The position numbers and the translations under genes are program-made. Below are positions 1 through 7,991 of a DNA stretch of 64,000 bases, piece by piece. Positions within the stretch are counted from its first letter, which is position 1. Every line of letters begins with the position of its first letter. This DNA is from Nocardia terrae (lineage in GTDB: Bacteria; Actinomycetota; Actinomycetes; Mycobacteriales; Mycobacteriaceae). The notes under the pieces were generated by a model that worked only from the letters and a program-made list of their open reading frames with translations, was not told the DNA's origin and ran no database searches. Location of the stretch: assembly GCF_009760405.1 (NCBI RefSeq), contig NZ_WRPP01000005.1, positions 1 through 64,000 on the forward strand, given 5' to 3'.

Positions 1-300
1 GCATGCCGCCCAGCAGCGTTCTACCCCGAGACCGAACGGTCAACCCACGAGCAAACGCACGATCCGCGCGAAACAGCATGCCGCCCAGCAGCGTTCTACC
101 CCGAGACCGAACGGTCAACCCACGAGCAAACGCACGATCCGCGCGAAACAGCATGCCGCCCAGCAGCGTTCTACCCCGAGACCGAACGGTCAACCCACGA
201 GCGAACGCGCGATCCGCGCGAAACAGCATGCCGTCCAGCGGTGTTCCGCCCGGAGGCCGAGCGGTCAGACCGCGAGCAGGCGGGCGGTGCGGGTGAACAG
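1..300. repeat. 75-bp tandem repeat array, three near-identical copies plus one degenerate copy
   Basis: Copies lie at 1-75, 76-150 and 151-225. The first two are identical and the third differs at two A/G positions. A fourth, degenerate unit (226-300) contains the ureD stop codon. Read on the minus strand, each unit aligns with the last codons, stop and 3' flank of ureD: Gly-Gly-Thr-Leu-Phe at the ureD end corresponds to Gly-Gly-Met-Leu-Phe in the repeat, and the stop codons line up. The array therefore looks like duplicated, diverged ureD tails. It begins at the window edge and may continue upstream. An apparent 97-residue plus-strand reading frame here only reflects the 75-base (25-codon) period. 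Confidence 0.93.
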
Positions 301-951
301 CGTGCCGCCTGCGGCCAGGGGTAGCAGTGCGGTGTCGAGGCCGGTGGTGTCGGCGAGGCGGGCGTCGGGGTAGGTGAGGACGCTCTCCAGCGCGCGCGGG
401 TCGGTCAGGGCGTCGTCGGTGACGGCGTCCGCGCCGAGTTCCAGCCGGTGGCGCAGCAGCGGTGTCGCGCCGACATCCGCGGTGAGTTCACCGCTCCAGT
501 AGCCGTGGTCCTCGCCGGTGCGGCCGATCTGGACGCGTTCGCGAAGCCGCAGGCGCGCACCGTCTTCCAGGCGCACGGTGGTGACCGTCTCGTGCTCCGC
601 GCCGCCCGCGACCACGGTCGGCTCCGGATCGAAATCCAGCTCCCCGCCCGCGGCGACCTCGAAGTGCCAGTGCGCCACCGACTTGCTGGTCTCGCGGCCC
701 GGCAGGGCGATGGTGGCCGCCACCGAGCGCACGGCCAGGCGCGCGCCCTCCCCCACGGAGACAACGATATCCAACACGTCGCCGCCCAGCGGAGTGGCGG
801 CGGTGCCGATCAGGTGGACCGTGTCGATCCCGGTGCGCCGCGCCGCCAGGCCGCCGACCGCGTGAATGTGCGGCAGCGTCCCGGCGGTCGCGGTGATGCG
901 GAGCTCAGTGCGAATGGGCACTGCCCGCCGTCGCATTCGAGGCCGCCGCAT
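265..951 (-). CDS. ureD: Urease accessory protein UreD
   Basis: UreD (UreH) is the scaffold that binds apo-urease and, with UreF and UreG, forms the complex that delivers nickel and supports lysine carbamylation. The N-terminal stretch contains GGLAARRT, DTVHL and TPLGGD, the pattern of actinobacterial UreD, and the length (about 228 residues) is normal. The gene overlaps the 3' end of ureG. The ATG at 951 follows GAGCAGG. An ATG at 936 and a GTG at 921 are alternatives that reduce the overlap. It is the last gene of a ureF-ureG-ureD unit, and its 3' end runs into the 75-bp repeat array. Family assignment is firm; the start is uncertain. Confidence 0.9.
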   Translation of the reverse strand: MRRPRMRRRAVPIRTELRITATAGTLPHIHAVGGLAARRTGIDTVHLIGTAATPLGGDVLDIVVSVGEGARLAVRSVAATIALPGRETSKSVAHWHFEVAAGGELDFDPEPTVVAGGAEHETVTTVRLEDGARLRLRERVQIGRTGEDHGYWSGELTADVGATPLLRHRLELGADAVTDDALTDPRALESVLTYPDARLADTTGLDTALLPLAAGGTLFTRTARLLAV

Positions 952-1633
952 CCTGCTCGGTGGCCAGCTTCAACTGCTCGCGCACCCATGTCAGCACCGG
1001 CGTCGCGGCCGGATCCTCGGTCAGCGAGGTGAACACGAACGGGCGGCCCTCGCGCACCTTGGTCGAATCCCGGTCCATCACCGACAGATCCGCGCCGACC
1101 ATCGGGGCCAGGTCGGTCTTGTTGATGACCAGCAGATCCGACCAGGTCACGCCCGGGCCGCCCTTGCGCGGCACCTTGTCGCCGCCCGCGACGTCGACGA
1201 CGAAGATCTGCGCGTCGATCAGGCCCGAGGAGAAGGTGGCGGTCAGGTTGTCGCCGCCCGATTCCACCAGGATCAGATCCAGCGGCGGGTTCGCCTCGAT
1301 CAGATCGTCGATGGCGTCCAGGTTCGCGGTGATGTCGTCGCGAATCGCGGTGTGCGGGCAGCCGCCGGTCTGCACCGCGGTGATCCGCTCGTCCGGGAGC
1401 ACCGCGTGCCGGCGCAGGAAGTCCGCGTCCTCGGTGGTGTAGATGTCATTGGTCAACACGGCCAGCGACAACTCGTCGCGCAACTGCCGGCACAGGGCGG
1501 CGGTCAGCGCGGTCTTGCCCGATCCGACCGGTCCGCCGATTCCGATCCGCAGCGGCTCCCCCGGCGTCCGTTCCCGCTTGGGACGGTCGTGGCTGTGATC
1601 GTGCGGTTCCCCGTCGATGAGGTGAGGTGGCAT
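905..1633 (-). CDS. ureG: Urease accessory GTPase UreG
   Basis: SIMIBI-class GTPase that powers nickel delivery to urease in the cytoplasm. The P-loop GPVGSGKTA is near residue 35. Further family motifs are LTNDIYTTEDADFL, the nickel-binding Cys-Pro-His in TGGCPHTAIR, ESGGDNLTATFS, and the guanine-specificity NKTD. The N-terminus carries a short His-rich segment (HDHSHD) and the protein ends in HSH, so it has extra potential metal ligands. The ATG at 1633 is preceded by AAAGGAG at good spacing. It sits between ureF and ureD on the same strand. No ureE is present, as is common in actinobacteria. Confidence 0.96.
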   Translation of the reverse strand: MPPHLIDGEPHDHSHDRPKRERTPGEPLRIGIGGPVGSGKTALTAALCRQLRDELSLAVLTNDIYTTEDADFLRRHAVLPDERITAVQTGGCPHTAIRDDITANLDAIDDLIEANPPLDLILVESGGDNLTATFSSGLIDAQIFVVDVAGGDKVPRKGGPGVTWSDLLVINKTDLAPMVGADLSVMDRDSTKVREGRPFVFTSLTEDPAATPVLTWVREQLKLATEQDAAASNATAGSAHSH

Positions 1634-1700
1634 GTTCGACTCCTTTCCACCCCATCCTTGCCCAGCCACGTAAACCGCATGTAACCCGGGCCGCGACCAG

Positions 1701-2333
1701 CTACGACGCAAACAGCGGCATCTCCCGGCCCAGGTGGCGCTCGGCCAGCACGTCCTGCAGCGGATCCGAGAGCGCGGCAAGAGCTTTGACCGCGTGCGCA
1801 GCGGTCGCGTCGCACACGTCGGCGAGCCGGATGGTGCACGCGGCCACGGCCGCCGGGTCCAAGGCGAGCAGCCGTTGCGCCGCGGTCGCGGCGCCGGTCA
1901 TCGTCGTGTAGACGGTCACCGCCGCGATGTCCTGCGGCGCGGCCTCGCAGGCGGCGCCGACCACCCCGAACACCGTGGACAGGTGTGGCCGGGTCCCGAG
2001 CGCGCCCCAGTCGGCTTCCGGCCAGACCTGTTTGGCGAGGCGGAGCAGACCGCGGCCCTGTGCCCGCGAGGCGGTGCGGGCCGAGGGCGACGGGGTGCGG
2101 GCATCGGCCTCGAGCTCGGCCCGGGCCGGGTCCAGGGTTCCCGCGCACACCGCCGCGGCCAGTGAGGCCGCGACCAGACCGGAGGTACGAATCCGCCGCC
2201 GCAGGTACAGCTCGACGCTCGCCACGTCGCGCAGCAGTCCCGAGGCGACCGCCTCCTCGACCCCGCCGGAGTGCACGTGCCCGCCGATCGGCAACCGCGA
2301 ATCGGCCAGGGTGAGCAAGGTAGCCAGACTCAT
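1701..2333 (-). CDS. ureF: Urease accessory protein UreF
   Basis: All-helical UreF, which acts with UreD and UreG in urease activation. The 210-residue protein starts with LTLADSRLPIGGHVHSGG, the typical UreF N-terminus (family pattern SxxPxGxxxxSxG). The internal YTTMTGAATAAQRLL also fits the family. The ATG overlaps the stop of the upstream TetR gene by four bases, so ureF is translationally coupled to that regulator rather than to ureC, its usual upstream neighbour. ureC lies about 27 kb away in this window. Confidence 0.93.
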   Translation of the reverse strand: MSLATLLTLADSRLPIGGHVHSGGVEEAVASGLLRDVASVELYLRRRIRTSGLVAASLAAAVCAGTLDPARAELEADARTPSPSARTASRAQGRGLLRLAKQVWPEADWGALGTRPHLSTVFGVVGAACEAAPQDIAAVTVYTTMTGAATAAQRLLALDPAAVAACTIRLADVCDATAAHAVKALAALSDPLQDVLAERHLGREMPLFAS

Positions 2334-2989
2334 CGGCCCGCCTCCGGATCGACGCCGAGCAGTCCGCGCGCGATGAGTCCGAGCACCTGTTCGAGCGCGA
2401 AGTCGATGCCTTCGCGGGTGGTGGGCAGCGGGCCGTCCACCAGCAGAGCGGCCAGGCCGTGCACCGCCGACCAGGCGGCGATCGCGGCGCCCGGCCTGCG
2501 GTTCGGATCCAGCAGACCGACCGCCTGCACCTCGTCGAGGACCTGGTTCAGGATGTCGAACGGTTCGGCGGTTTCCGACGCTGCCTCGACGGTGGATCGA
2601 TTCCCGCGCGGATCGAGGTCGGGCACCGGGTGCGAGTCGAAGGCGACACGGAACAGTCCGGGCTCGTTCACCGCGAAGGTGACATACGCGGTCCCGACCG
2701 CGCCCAGCCGCGATACCGGATCGGAGGCATCCTCGACGCCGCGCCGCATCTGGGTGGCGAGTTCGCTTCGGGCAGCGCGTGATACCTCGGCGAGCAGCGC
2801 CTCGCGGTCGGCGAAATGCCGGTAGGCCGCCGAGTGGGATACCCCGGCCTCCCGGGCCGCCTCGCGCAGGATCACCCGTTCCGGTCCGCCCTCGCGAGCG
2901 AGAGCGACGCCCGCGTCGATCAGAGCCGAGCGCAGAGACCCGTGGTGATAGGGCCGTTGTCGGCTGCCGGAGGCGGTTGCTGAGCTCAT
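2330..2989 (-). CDS. TetR/AcrR family transcriptional regulator
   Basis: One-component repressor. The N-terminal helix-turn-helix reads VILREAAREAGVSHSAAYRHFADREALLAEV, the standard TetR recognition segment with the YRHF core. The C-terminal ligand domain includes EPGLFRVAF, seen in WHG-type TetR proteins. I chose the ATG at 2989 (219 residues); a GTG at 3028 would add 13. It faces the NmrA-like gene at 3119 with palindromes between them, and its stop codon overlaps the ureF start. It probably represses itself, the reductase, and by read-through ureFGD; that is inference. Confidence 0.88.
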   Translation of the reverse strand: MSSATASGSRQRPYHHGSLRSALIDAGVALAREGGPERVILREAAREAGVSHSAAYRHFADREALLAEVSRAARSELATQMRRGVEDASDPVSRLGAVGTAYVTFAVNEPGLFRVAFDSHPVPDLDPRGNRSTVEAASETAEPFDILNQVLDEVQAVGLLDPNRRPGAAIAAWSAVHGLAALLVDGPLPTTREGIDFALEQVLGLIARGLLGVDPEAGR

Positions 2990-3020
2990 GGCGTCAAGGA
3001 TCGCACATGCCGGGAAGGGT

Positions 3021-3074
3021 GTTGACACTGGTCACATCGCGGGCACATACTGGCCGCATGTAACCACTGGTCAC
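3021..3074. promoter_or_regulatory. Probable TetR operator pair in the divergent promoter
   Basis: The ten bases CACTGGTCAC occur twice, at 3026-3035 and 3065-3074. The second copy sits in a near-perfect 15-base palindrome, GTAACCACTGGTCAC (3060-3074); the first lies in a weaker one (3021-3035). TTGACA at 3022-3027 with acatac about 17 bases downstream could be the promoter of the reductase gene. Placement between the TetR gene and its divergent neighbour supports an operator role. Confidence 0.6.
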
Positions 3075-3118
3075 TTTTTTGACCGGGGTGTATCCCTCGA
3101 AGCAGGAAGGACAGTCCG

Positions 3119-4243
3119 ATGACACACGCACGTGTTCTGGTCACCGGAGCGACCGGCAAGATCGGCGGCGCGGTCGTCGACCAACTCGTGGAGCAGGGGG
3201 TGACGACCAGGGCGCTCGTTCACCGGGAGGACTCCCGCAGCGCTCGGCTGCGGGCGGCGGGCGCGGAGATCGCGGCGGCCGACATGCTCGATTACCGGCA
3301 GGTCGAGGCCGCGCTCACCGGCGTGGACCGGGTGTTCTTCAATCCGCCCTATCACCCGCACGCCCTGGACAGCGCGGTCGGATTCGCGGTCGCCGCACGC
3401 CGTGCCGGAGTGGAAGCGATCGTGTCACTGGGCCAGTGGATCGCGAGCCCCGAACATCCGTCGCTGCTGACCAGGCAGCAATGGCTGACGGCCAAGATGT
3501 TCGAGCTGCTGCCCGACACCGCTCACGTAGCCGTCGATCCCGGCTTCTTCGCCGACAACTACATGAAGACGCTCCCCGTGGCCGCCTTGTTCGGTGTCTT
3601 CCCCATGCCGACCGGATCGGGCCGCAACGCCCCGCCTTCCAACGAGGACATCGCCCGTGTCGCCGTCGGCGGCCTGCTCGACCCCCACCGCCACGACGGC
3701 AGGTCCTACCGCCCGACCGGACCGAAGCTGTTGTCGGGCACCGACATGGCCGACCTCATCGGCGAAGCGGTCGGCAGACGCGTCCGCCACGTGGAGATCC
3801 CGCTCCCGATGTTCATGCGCGCCATCGATGCCGACGCCGAACGCCTGCACGCCGACCTGTTCTTCCAATCCTCCCTGCGCCACTACGTCCCCGAACACGC
3901 CCTGGGCACCTGGGAATCCGGCGGCCCCACCACCCACGTCCGCGACGTGACCGGACGCGACCCCGAGGACTTCCTCACCATCGCCCGCCGCTACGCCACC
4001 GCCCCCGAAGCCCAGCGCACCGTCCGCAATTATCTGTCCTCCCTGGCGGATTCCCTGCGCATGGCGGTCCTGCCGCGCAAACGCCTGGACCGATTCGAGG
4101 CCGTACAACAGCATCCCCGCCCCGCGAACCCGCGTTTCTCGGGCGAGTCCGAATTCTGGCGGGCCGAGCATTCCGCCGGGGACCGCCACGCAGGCATGAC
4201 CGTTTCGGCCCGGCCCGCCGATCCCCGGCGGAATACCGCGTAG
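3119..4243 (+). CDS. NmrA-like NAD(P)-binding reductase
   Basis: Atypical short-chain dehydrogenase of the NmrA/NAD(P)-binding Rossmann group. Residues 5-20 contain VLVTGATGKIGGAV, the GxxGxxG dinucleotide-binding loop. DML and FFNPPYHP follow, as in NmrA-type proteins that bind NAD(P) and often lack a classical Tyr-Lys catalytic pair. The protein is 374 residues; after about residue 290 comes a basic tail with no recognised domain. AAGGAC precedes the ATG at suitable spacing. It is divergent from the TetR gene and is probably its regulatory target. The substrate is unknown. Confidence 0.72.
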   Translation: MTHARVLVTGATGKIGGAVVDQLVEQGVTTRALVHREDSRSARLRAAGAEIAAADMLDYRQVEAALTGVDRVFFNPPYHPHALDSAVGFAVAARRAGVEAIVSLGQWIASPEHPSLLTRQQWLTAKMFELLPDTAHVAVDPGFFADNYMKTLPVAALFGVFPMPTGSGRNAPPSNEDIARVAVGGLLDPHRHDGRSYRPTGPKLLSGTDMADLIGEAVGRRVRHVEIPLPMFMRAIDADAERLHADLFFQSSLRHYVPEHALGTWESGGPTTHVRDVTGRDPEDFLTIARRYATAPEAQRTVRNYLSSLADSLRMAVLPRKRLDRFEAVQQHPRPANPRFSGESEFWRAEHSAGDRHAGMTVSARPADPRRNTA

Positions 4244-4244
4244 A

Positions 4245-4628
4245 TCAGTTCAGGTCGGCGCGGACGAAGGTATCGGAGTTGGTGAGCACGGCGTGAGCCC
4301 AAGGGAGATTGATGAGTTCGGGGCTCGCGCCCGGTCGCGGGGATTTGACAGCCTGATCGGAGACCACATGCCACGCGGCGTGCAGGTGGCCGTCGCGCAG
4401 CAGCCCGGTGAAGGAGCAGATGCTCGGGATCTCACCGGCCGCGACGAACGAGAACTGAACACAAGGCCCGCGATGCAGCCCGATGATCGGCACCTCGCTC
4501 CCCGCGAAAGCACTGTCCCCCAAGGCGGTTTCGAAGCTCCCCTCCAAACGCCCGCCCGCATCCTCGGTGATCGTCAGGCGCGACCCGTACTCGTTGCGCC
4601 ACTGTCCCTTCCAGTCGATATCACTCAT
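4245..4628 (-). CDS. Avidin/streptavidin-family protein, divergent
   Basis: The 127-residue protein follows the single-domain streptavidin pattern: W-G-x-W-x-N-E-x-G-S-x-L near residues 6-18, LEGSFETALGDS near 28-39, FTGLL near 73, a Trp at 86 (streptavidin Trp108 position), and LTNSDTF near 115-121 matching the conserved end with Asp128. Biotin contacts equivalent to Asn23, Ser27, Trp108 and Asp128 appear kept. Others are changed: Tyr43 becomes Phe32, Ser45 Thr34, Asn49 Asp38 and Trp92 Phe73, and no Trp sits at the Trp79 position. No signal peptide is present, unlike secreted streptavidin. It is convergent with the reductase, two bases from its stop. Biotin binding is not assured. Confidence 0.68.
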   Translation of the reverse strand: MSDIDWKGQWRNEYGSRLTITEDAGGRLEGSFETALGDSAFAGSEVPIIGLHRGPCVQFSFVAAGEIPSICSFTGLLRDGHLHAAWHVVSDQAVKSPRPGASPELINLPWAHAVLTNSDTFVRADLN

Positions 4629-4665
4629 CTCCGGTCCAAGTCCCCCGCGACTCCCCGTATTCCGC

Positions 4666-6066
4666 TCAGTGGGTGGCCCGGCGGGTCATGCGGCCGCCGG
4701 CGGAGCGGTAGTGGGCGTGTCCGTCGCGAATGTCGTGGTAGGAGACCAGCATTTGGCGCGAGTACCCGGTGAACATTTCCAATGGGAGACCAGTGGGGGC
4801 GAAAAGGTCCTTGCCCACGGGGATGAAGCGGCGGGACATGGTGGGGATCGAGCCGCCGGCGAAGGCGGTGAAGATCTCGCGTTGGGAGGTGTCGGCGGGT
4901 TCGTAGGTGGTGGTTTCCTCCAATGCGCCGTCCACGATTCGGACGTCCACGCGCAACTGGTTGGAGCGGTAGGTGCCCGTGTAGGGGGTGAGGTCGGGGA
5001 CTTCGATGGGGCCGGTGAGGAGGTCGGGGACGGTGACGCCGAGGCGGTCACGCAGCAGGGACAACAGGATTCGGTCGAACAGGACCATGGCGCCGGCGCT
5101 GTTGCCGTAGGCGGCGAAGACCAGGTCGTGGTCGGGGACGGCGACCAGGACCGCGACGCCGCCCGGGGAGGCGCCGGAGTGCGAGAGGACGGTGATGTCG
5201 CCGAAAGGCATGAGCAGCCAACCCAATCCGATCGGCGGGATGTGCAGGGTGCCCATGCTGTGGGTGACGGTCTGCATGCGTGCGATGGACTCCGCCGACA
5301 GCACCCGGGTGCCCGACGGGGCGATGCCGCCGTCGAGGTGGGTGCGGCCGAAGGCGAGCAGATCGGCGACGCTGCCCATGGCCGAGGAACCGGCGGGGCC
5401 CCAGGTGTCGGGGAGTTTGAACAGGTCGGTGCGGCGCGGGCCCGCCGGGTCGGGGAAGTGGCCGATGGCGGTGCTGCGCAGGATCGCCTGCTCGGCCGAG
5501 GTGGAGGTGTCGCGCATGCCGGTCGGCGTGAACAGATCCTGTTCCAGCAGTTGGTGATACGGCATGCCGGTCACCGCCTCCAGGACGCGTCCGGCGACGA
5601 TCATTCCGCCGTTGGAGTAGCTGATGTACTCGCCGGGCGCGAACAGGGTGCCGACCTGGTCGGCCATGCCCGCGACGGCGACGCGCAGCGCGTCGGGCCC
5701 GTTCGCGTTCGGGAAGTACAGGTCGGCGTCGATGCCGTTGGTGTGCGAGAGCAGATGCCGGATCCGGATCTCCGCCGCGCCGGGCGCGGCGAGCCGGAAG
5801 TCGGGCAGGTAGGCGCACACCCGCTCGTCGAGGTCGATCCGGCCGCGCTCGACCTGCCGCATGACCAGTGTCGTGGTCAGCACCTTGGTGATCGAGCCGA
5901 ACAGGAATCCGGTGTCGGGTCGCATCGGCGACCCGGTCACCACATTGGTGACCCCTTCGGCGACGATCTCCTGCTCGCCGGCGTGGTACACCCCGGCGAC
6001 CACGCCCGGCGCCGCGCCGCTCGCGCAGAACTCCGCCACCAGCTGCTGCAATCCGTTGTCCGACAT
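4666..6066 (-). CDS. Serine hydrolase, beta-lactamase class C / penicillin-binding-like
   Basis: Member of the beta-lactamase-related serine hydrolase family (DD-peptidase, esterase or class C-like). The nucleophile motif SxxK is Ser58-Ile-Thr-Lys61 in FGSITKV, and the second motif YSN is in YISYSNGG near residue 147. The family's LLSHTNGI follows the nucleophile by about 50 residues. The 466-residue length leaves a C-terminal lipocalin-like extension often seen in this group. No signal peptide or lipobox is visible, so it may be cytoplasmic. GAAGGAACG precedes the ATG. It appears to be transcribed alone. Substrate cannot be told from the sequence. Confidence 0.85.
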   Translation of the reverse strand: MSDNGLQQLVAEFCASGAAPGVVAGVYHAGEQEIVAEGVTNVVTGSPMRPDTGFLFGSITKVLTTTLVMRQVERGRIDLDERVCAYLPDFRLAAPGAAEIRIRHLLSHTNGIDADLYFPNANGPDALRVAVAGMADQVGTLFAPGEYISYSNGGMIVAGRVLEAVTGMPYHQLLEQDLFTPTGMRDTSTSAEQAILRSTAIGHFPDPAGPRRTDLFKLPDTWGPAGSSAMGSVADLLAFGRTHLDGGIAPSGTRVLSAESIARMQTVTHSMGTLHIPPIGLGWLLMPFGDITVLSHSGASPGGVAVLVAVPDHDLVFAAYGNSAGAMVLFDRILLSLLRDRLGVTVPDLLTGPIEVPDLTPYTGTYRSNQLRVDVRIVDGALEETTTYEPADTSQREIFTAFAGGSIPTMSRRFIPVGKDLFAPTGLPLEMFTGYSRQMLVSYHDIRDGHAHYRSAGGRMTRRATH

Positions 6067-6195
6067 TGTCGTTCCTTCGATTCCGCTCGTCGCCGTCGAG
6101 ATCGGGGAATCGCCTCGACCAGCTCTGGGAACGACAATGGCGGGTGCCGCTGACAGCGCACCGACAGTGCGCCGACAGCCGCCCCGGAACCCGGA

Positions 6196-6990
6196 TCAGT
6201 CCGGATAGCGCCAGCTCCAGCGGGTGGAACCGGTGAGCGGCCGGTCGGGCGCGACAACCTGCGGGAGGGTGTTCAGGCCGTCGGGCGGCCCGGATTGGGG
6301 TTCCACGCAGACGGTTTCGGCGGGTTCGTCATAGACCACCACCCACTGCAGCGGGCTGGCGATGGTCAGCTCGACCGCCCCCGGCCAGGTGAGGACGACG
6401 TGCACACCGTCGGGCATGCCGAAACAGTCGTCCCAGGGTCCGGGTCCCGGCGGGATGCGGGTGCCGTCGGGAAGGTGGTCGGGGCCGCGCCGTTCCTGCC
6501 AGGCCGGGGTGAAGGAGATCTCCACGTCCTTGCCGTCGGGAGTGAGGCGACGGTGGAACCAGGGGTGCCAGCCCAGCTGAGCCGGGAAGGGCTCGCCGGT
6601 GGCCTCGACGGTCATGCGGAGTTCGACCGACTCCGGGGTCAGCTCGAACGATTGGGTGACGCGCCCGGGGAACGGCCAGGGGGCGCGCAGGTCCTGGGTC
6701 AGCACCAGTTCGGTGGTGTTGTGCCGCACCACCTCCCACGGGTGGTCGCGGACCGTGCCGTGGATGGCGTGGGGTTCGGCGTTGCGCGGAAGCTGATGGT
6801 CGCGGCCGTTCCAATGGAGGATGCCGTCACGCATGCGCCCGCACCACGGCGCCATGGGGAAGCTGCCGAAATGGTCGCCGGACCGCAGCAGTTCGGTCTC
6901 ACGCAGCCGCAGTCCCTCGATTCGACCGGTATCGGGATGCACGGTGAGCACCGCGTCGTCGGCGTGCAACCGCAGGTTGTCGTCCGTCAT
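6196..6990 (-). CDS. Aldose 1-epimerase family protein
   Basis: Galactose-mutarotase-like beta-sandwich enzyme that interconverts alpha and beta anomers of sugars. The 264-residue protein has PMAPWCGRMRDG near residue 45, then HAIHGTVRDHPW with the substrate-binding His, and LGWHPWFHR with the conserved His-Pro-Trp. The C-terminal CVEPQSGPPDG contains the conserved Glu that acts as general base. The start overlaps the stop of the lactonase gene by four bases, so it is the third gene of a porter-lactonase-epimerase operon. The context suggests it helps anomer exchange of an imported uronic acid or its precursor sugar. Confidence 0.88.
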   Translation of the reverse strand: MTDDNLRLHADDAVLTVHPDTGRIEGLRLRETELLRSGDHFGSFPMAPWCGRMRDGILHWNGRDHQLPRNAEPHAIHGTVRDHPWEVVRHNTTELVLTQDLRAPWPFPGRVTQSFELTPESVELRMTVEATGEPFPAQLGWHPWFHRRLTPDGKDVEISFTPAWQERRGPDHLPDGTRIPPGPGPWDDCFGMPDGVHVVLTWPGAVELTIASPLQWVVVYDEPAETVCVEPQSGPPDGLNTLPQVVAPDRPLTGSTRWSWRYPD

Positions 6991-7991
6991 ATCGTCACCA
7001 GCTCCACCCAGTTCGGATTCCAGCCGACCCGGCGACGGTCGACGGGCCGCAACGCGCCGCTGTCGGGGTCGATGGCATACGACGTTACCGCGTGCGACTC
7101 CTGCCCCGCCGCCAGCAGGTTGCGACCCGAGGGATCGATCGCCATTCCGCGCGGGCAGCTTTCGGTCACGGTGTGGCCCAGCGGCGTGAGCACGCCCGTG
7201 CCGGGGTCGACCCGGAATCCGGCGATCGTGCTCGACCGCCGCTCGGACACGTACAACAGCCGCCCGTCCGGGGTGAGCTTCAGTTCCGCCGTCCACGGCT
7301 CGCCGCCAGGCTCGGGAAGTACCGAGACGGTGTCGAGCGGGCTGAGACGGCCCGTCCCGGAATCGTATTCGTAGCCGCTCACCGTGCCGTCCAACTCGTT
7401 CGTGCCGTACACCAATCGCCCGTTCGGATGGAACAGCAGATGGCGCGGCCCCGCACCGGGCTTGGTGGAGACGAAGGCCGGATCGTTCGGGACGCCCCGG
7501 CCGGTCCGCGCGTCGAATCGGAACTGCAGCACGACATCTCCGCCCAGCGCCGCCACGAACACGTGCCGGTCGGTGGGATCGGTGACGATCGAGTGCGCGT
7601 GCGGCGGCGTGGCGAGCGCTTCGATCGGCTCGGCCACCACGCCGCCGTCCGCGTCGATCGCGTTCACCGAGACGAAGTCCCCGGTATAGGACGCCCCGAG
7701 CAGGTAGCGCCCGCCGTGATCGGTGGACAGGTAGGCCATGTTCCCCGGCAGCGGCACCGTCTCCCGCGCCCGCAGTTCGCCGGTGCCCGAATCGATCTCG
7801 AAGCACGCGACCGACCAGGGCTGCGAGCGCAGCGAGGCGTAGAGGTGGCGGCGGTCGGGGGCGACCGCCAGCGGCATCACCGCGCCGCTGACGGCCACCG
7901 TTTGCACCGGCTCCAGCGTGCCGTCGGAGCGCAGTCGCAGGACCGCGATCTCGGCGCTGTCCGCGCAGGACACGTAGGCGACGACCGTCAT
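6987..7991 (-). CDS. Lactonase, seven-bladed beta-propeller (6-phosphogluconolactonase-like)
   Basis: Cytoplasmic lactonase of the YbhE/Pgl beta-propeller family, 334 residues with repeating blade patterns such as VAPDRRHLYASLR, DPTDRHVFVAAL, FHPNGRLVYGTNELDGTVS and LTPDGRLLYVSERRSSTIAGF. HAHSI and GPRHLLFHPNG match conserved stretches of the family. Start and stop overlap the neighbouring genes by four bases on each side. Next to uronate dehydrogenase the likely substrate is the aldarolactone that enzyme makes (glucaro- or galactarolactone), which would open to the aldarate. That specificity is inferred from context. Confidence 0.85.
   Translation of the reverse strand: MTVVAYVSCADSAEIAVLRLRSDGTLEPVQTVAVSGAVMPLAVAPDRRHLYASLRSQPWSVACFEIDSGTGELRARETVPLPGNMAYLSTDHGGRYLLGASYTGDFVSVNAIDADGGVVAEPIEALATPPHAHSIVTDPTDRHVFVAALGGDVVLQFRFDARTGRGVPNDPAFVSTKPGAGPRHLLFHPNGRLVYGTNELDGTVSGYEYDSGTGRLSPLDTVSVLPEPGGEPWTAELKLTPDGRLLYVSERRSSTIAGFRVDPGTGVLTPLGHTVTESCPRGMAIDPSGRNLLAAGQESHAVTSYAIDPDSGALRPVDRRRVGWNPNWVELVTI

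Noticed and set aside
3..296. A 97-residue reading frame made of 25-residue repeats
   Set aside because: It exists only because the 75-bp DNA repeat is a multiple of three. It runs antisense to the ureD tail and the protein has no other sign of function.
1..300. CRISPR array
   Set aside because: The 75-bp units are contiguous with no unique spacers, and no cas gene is present.
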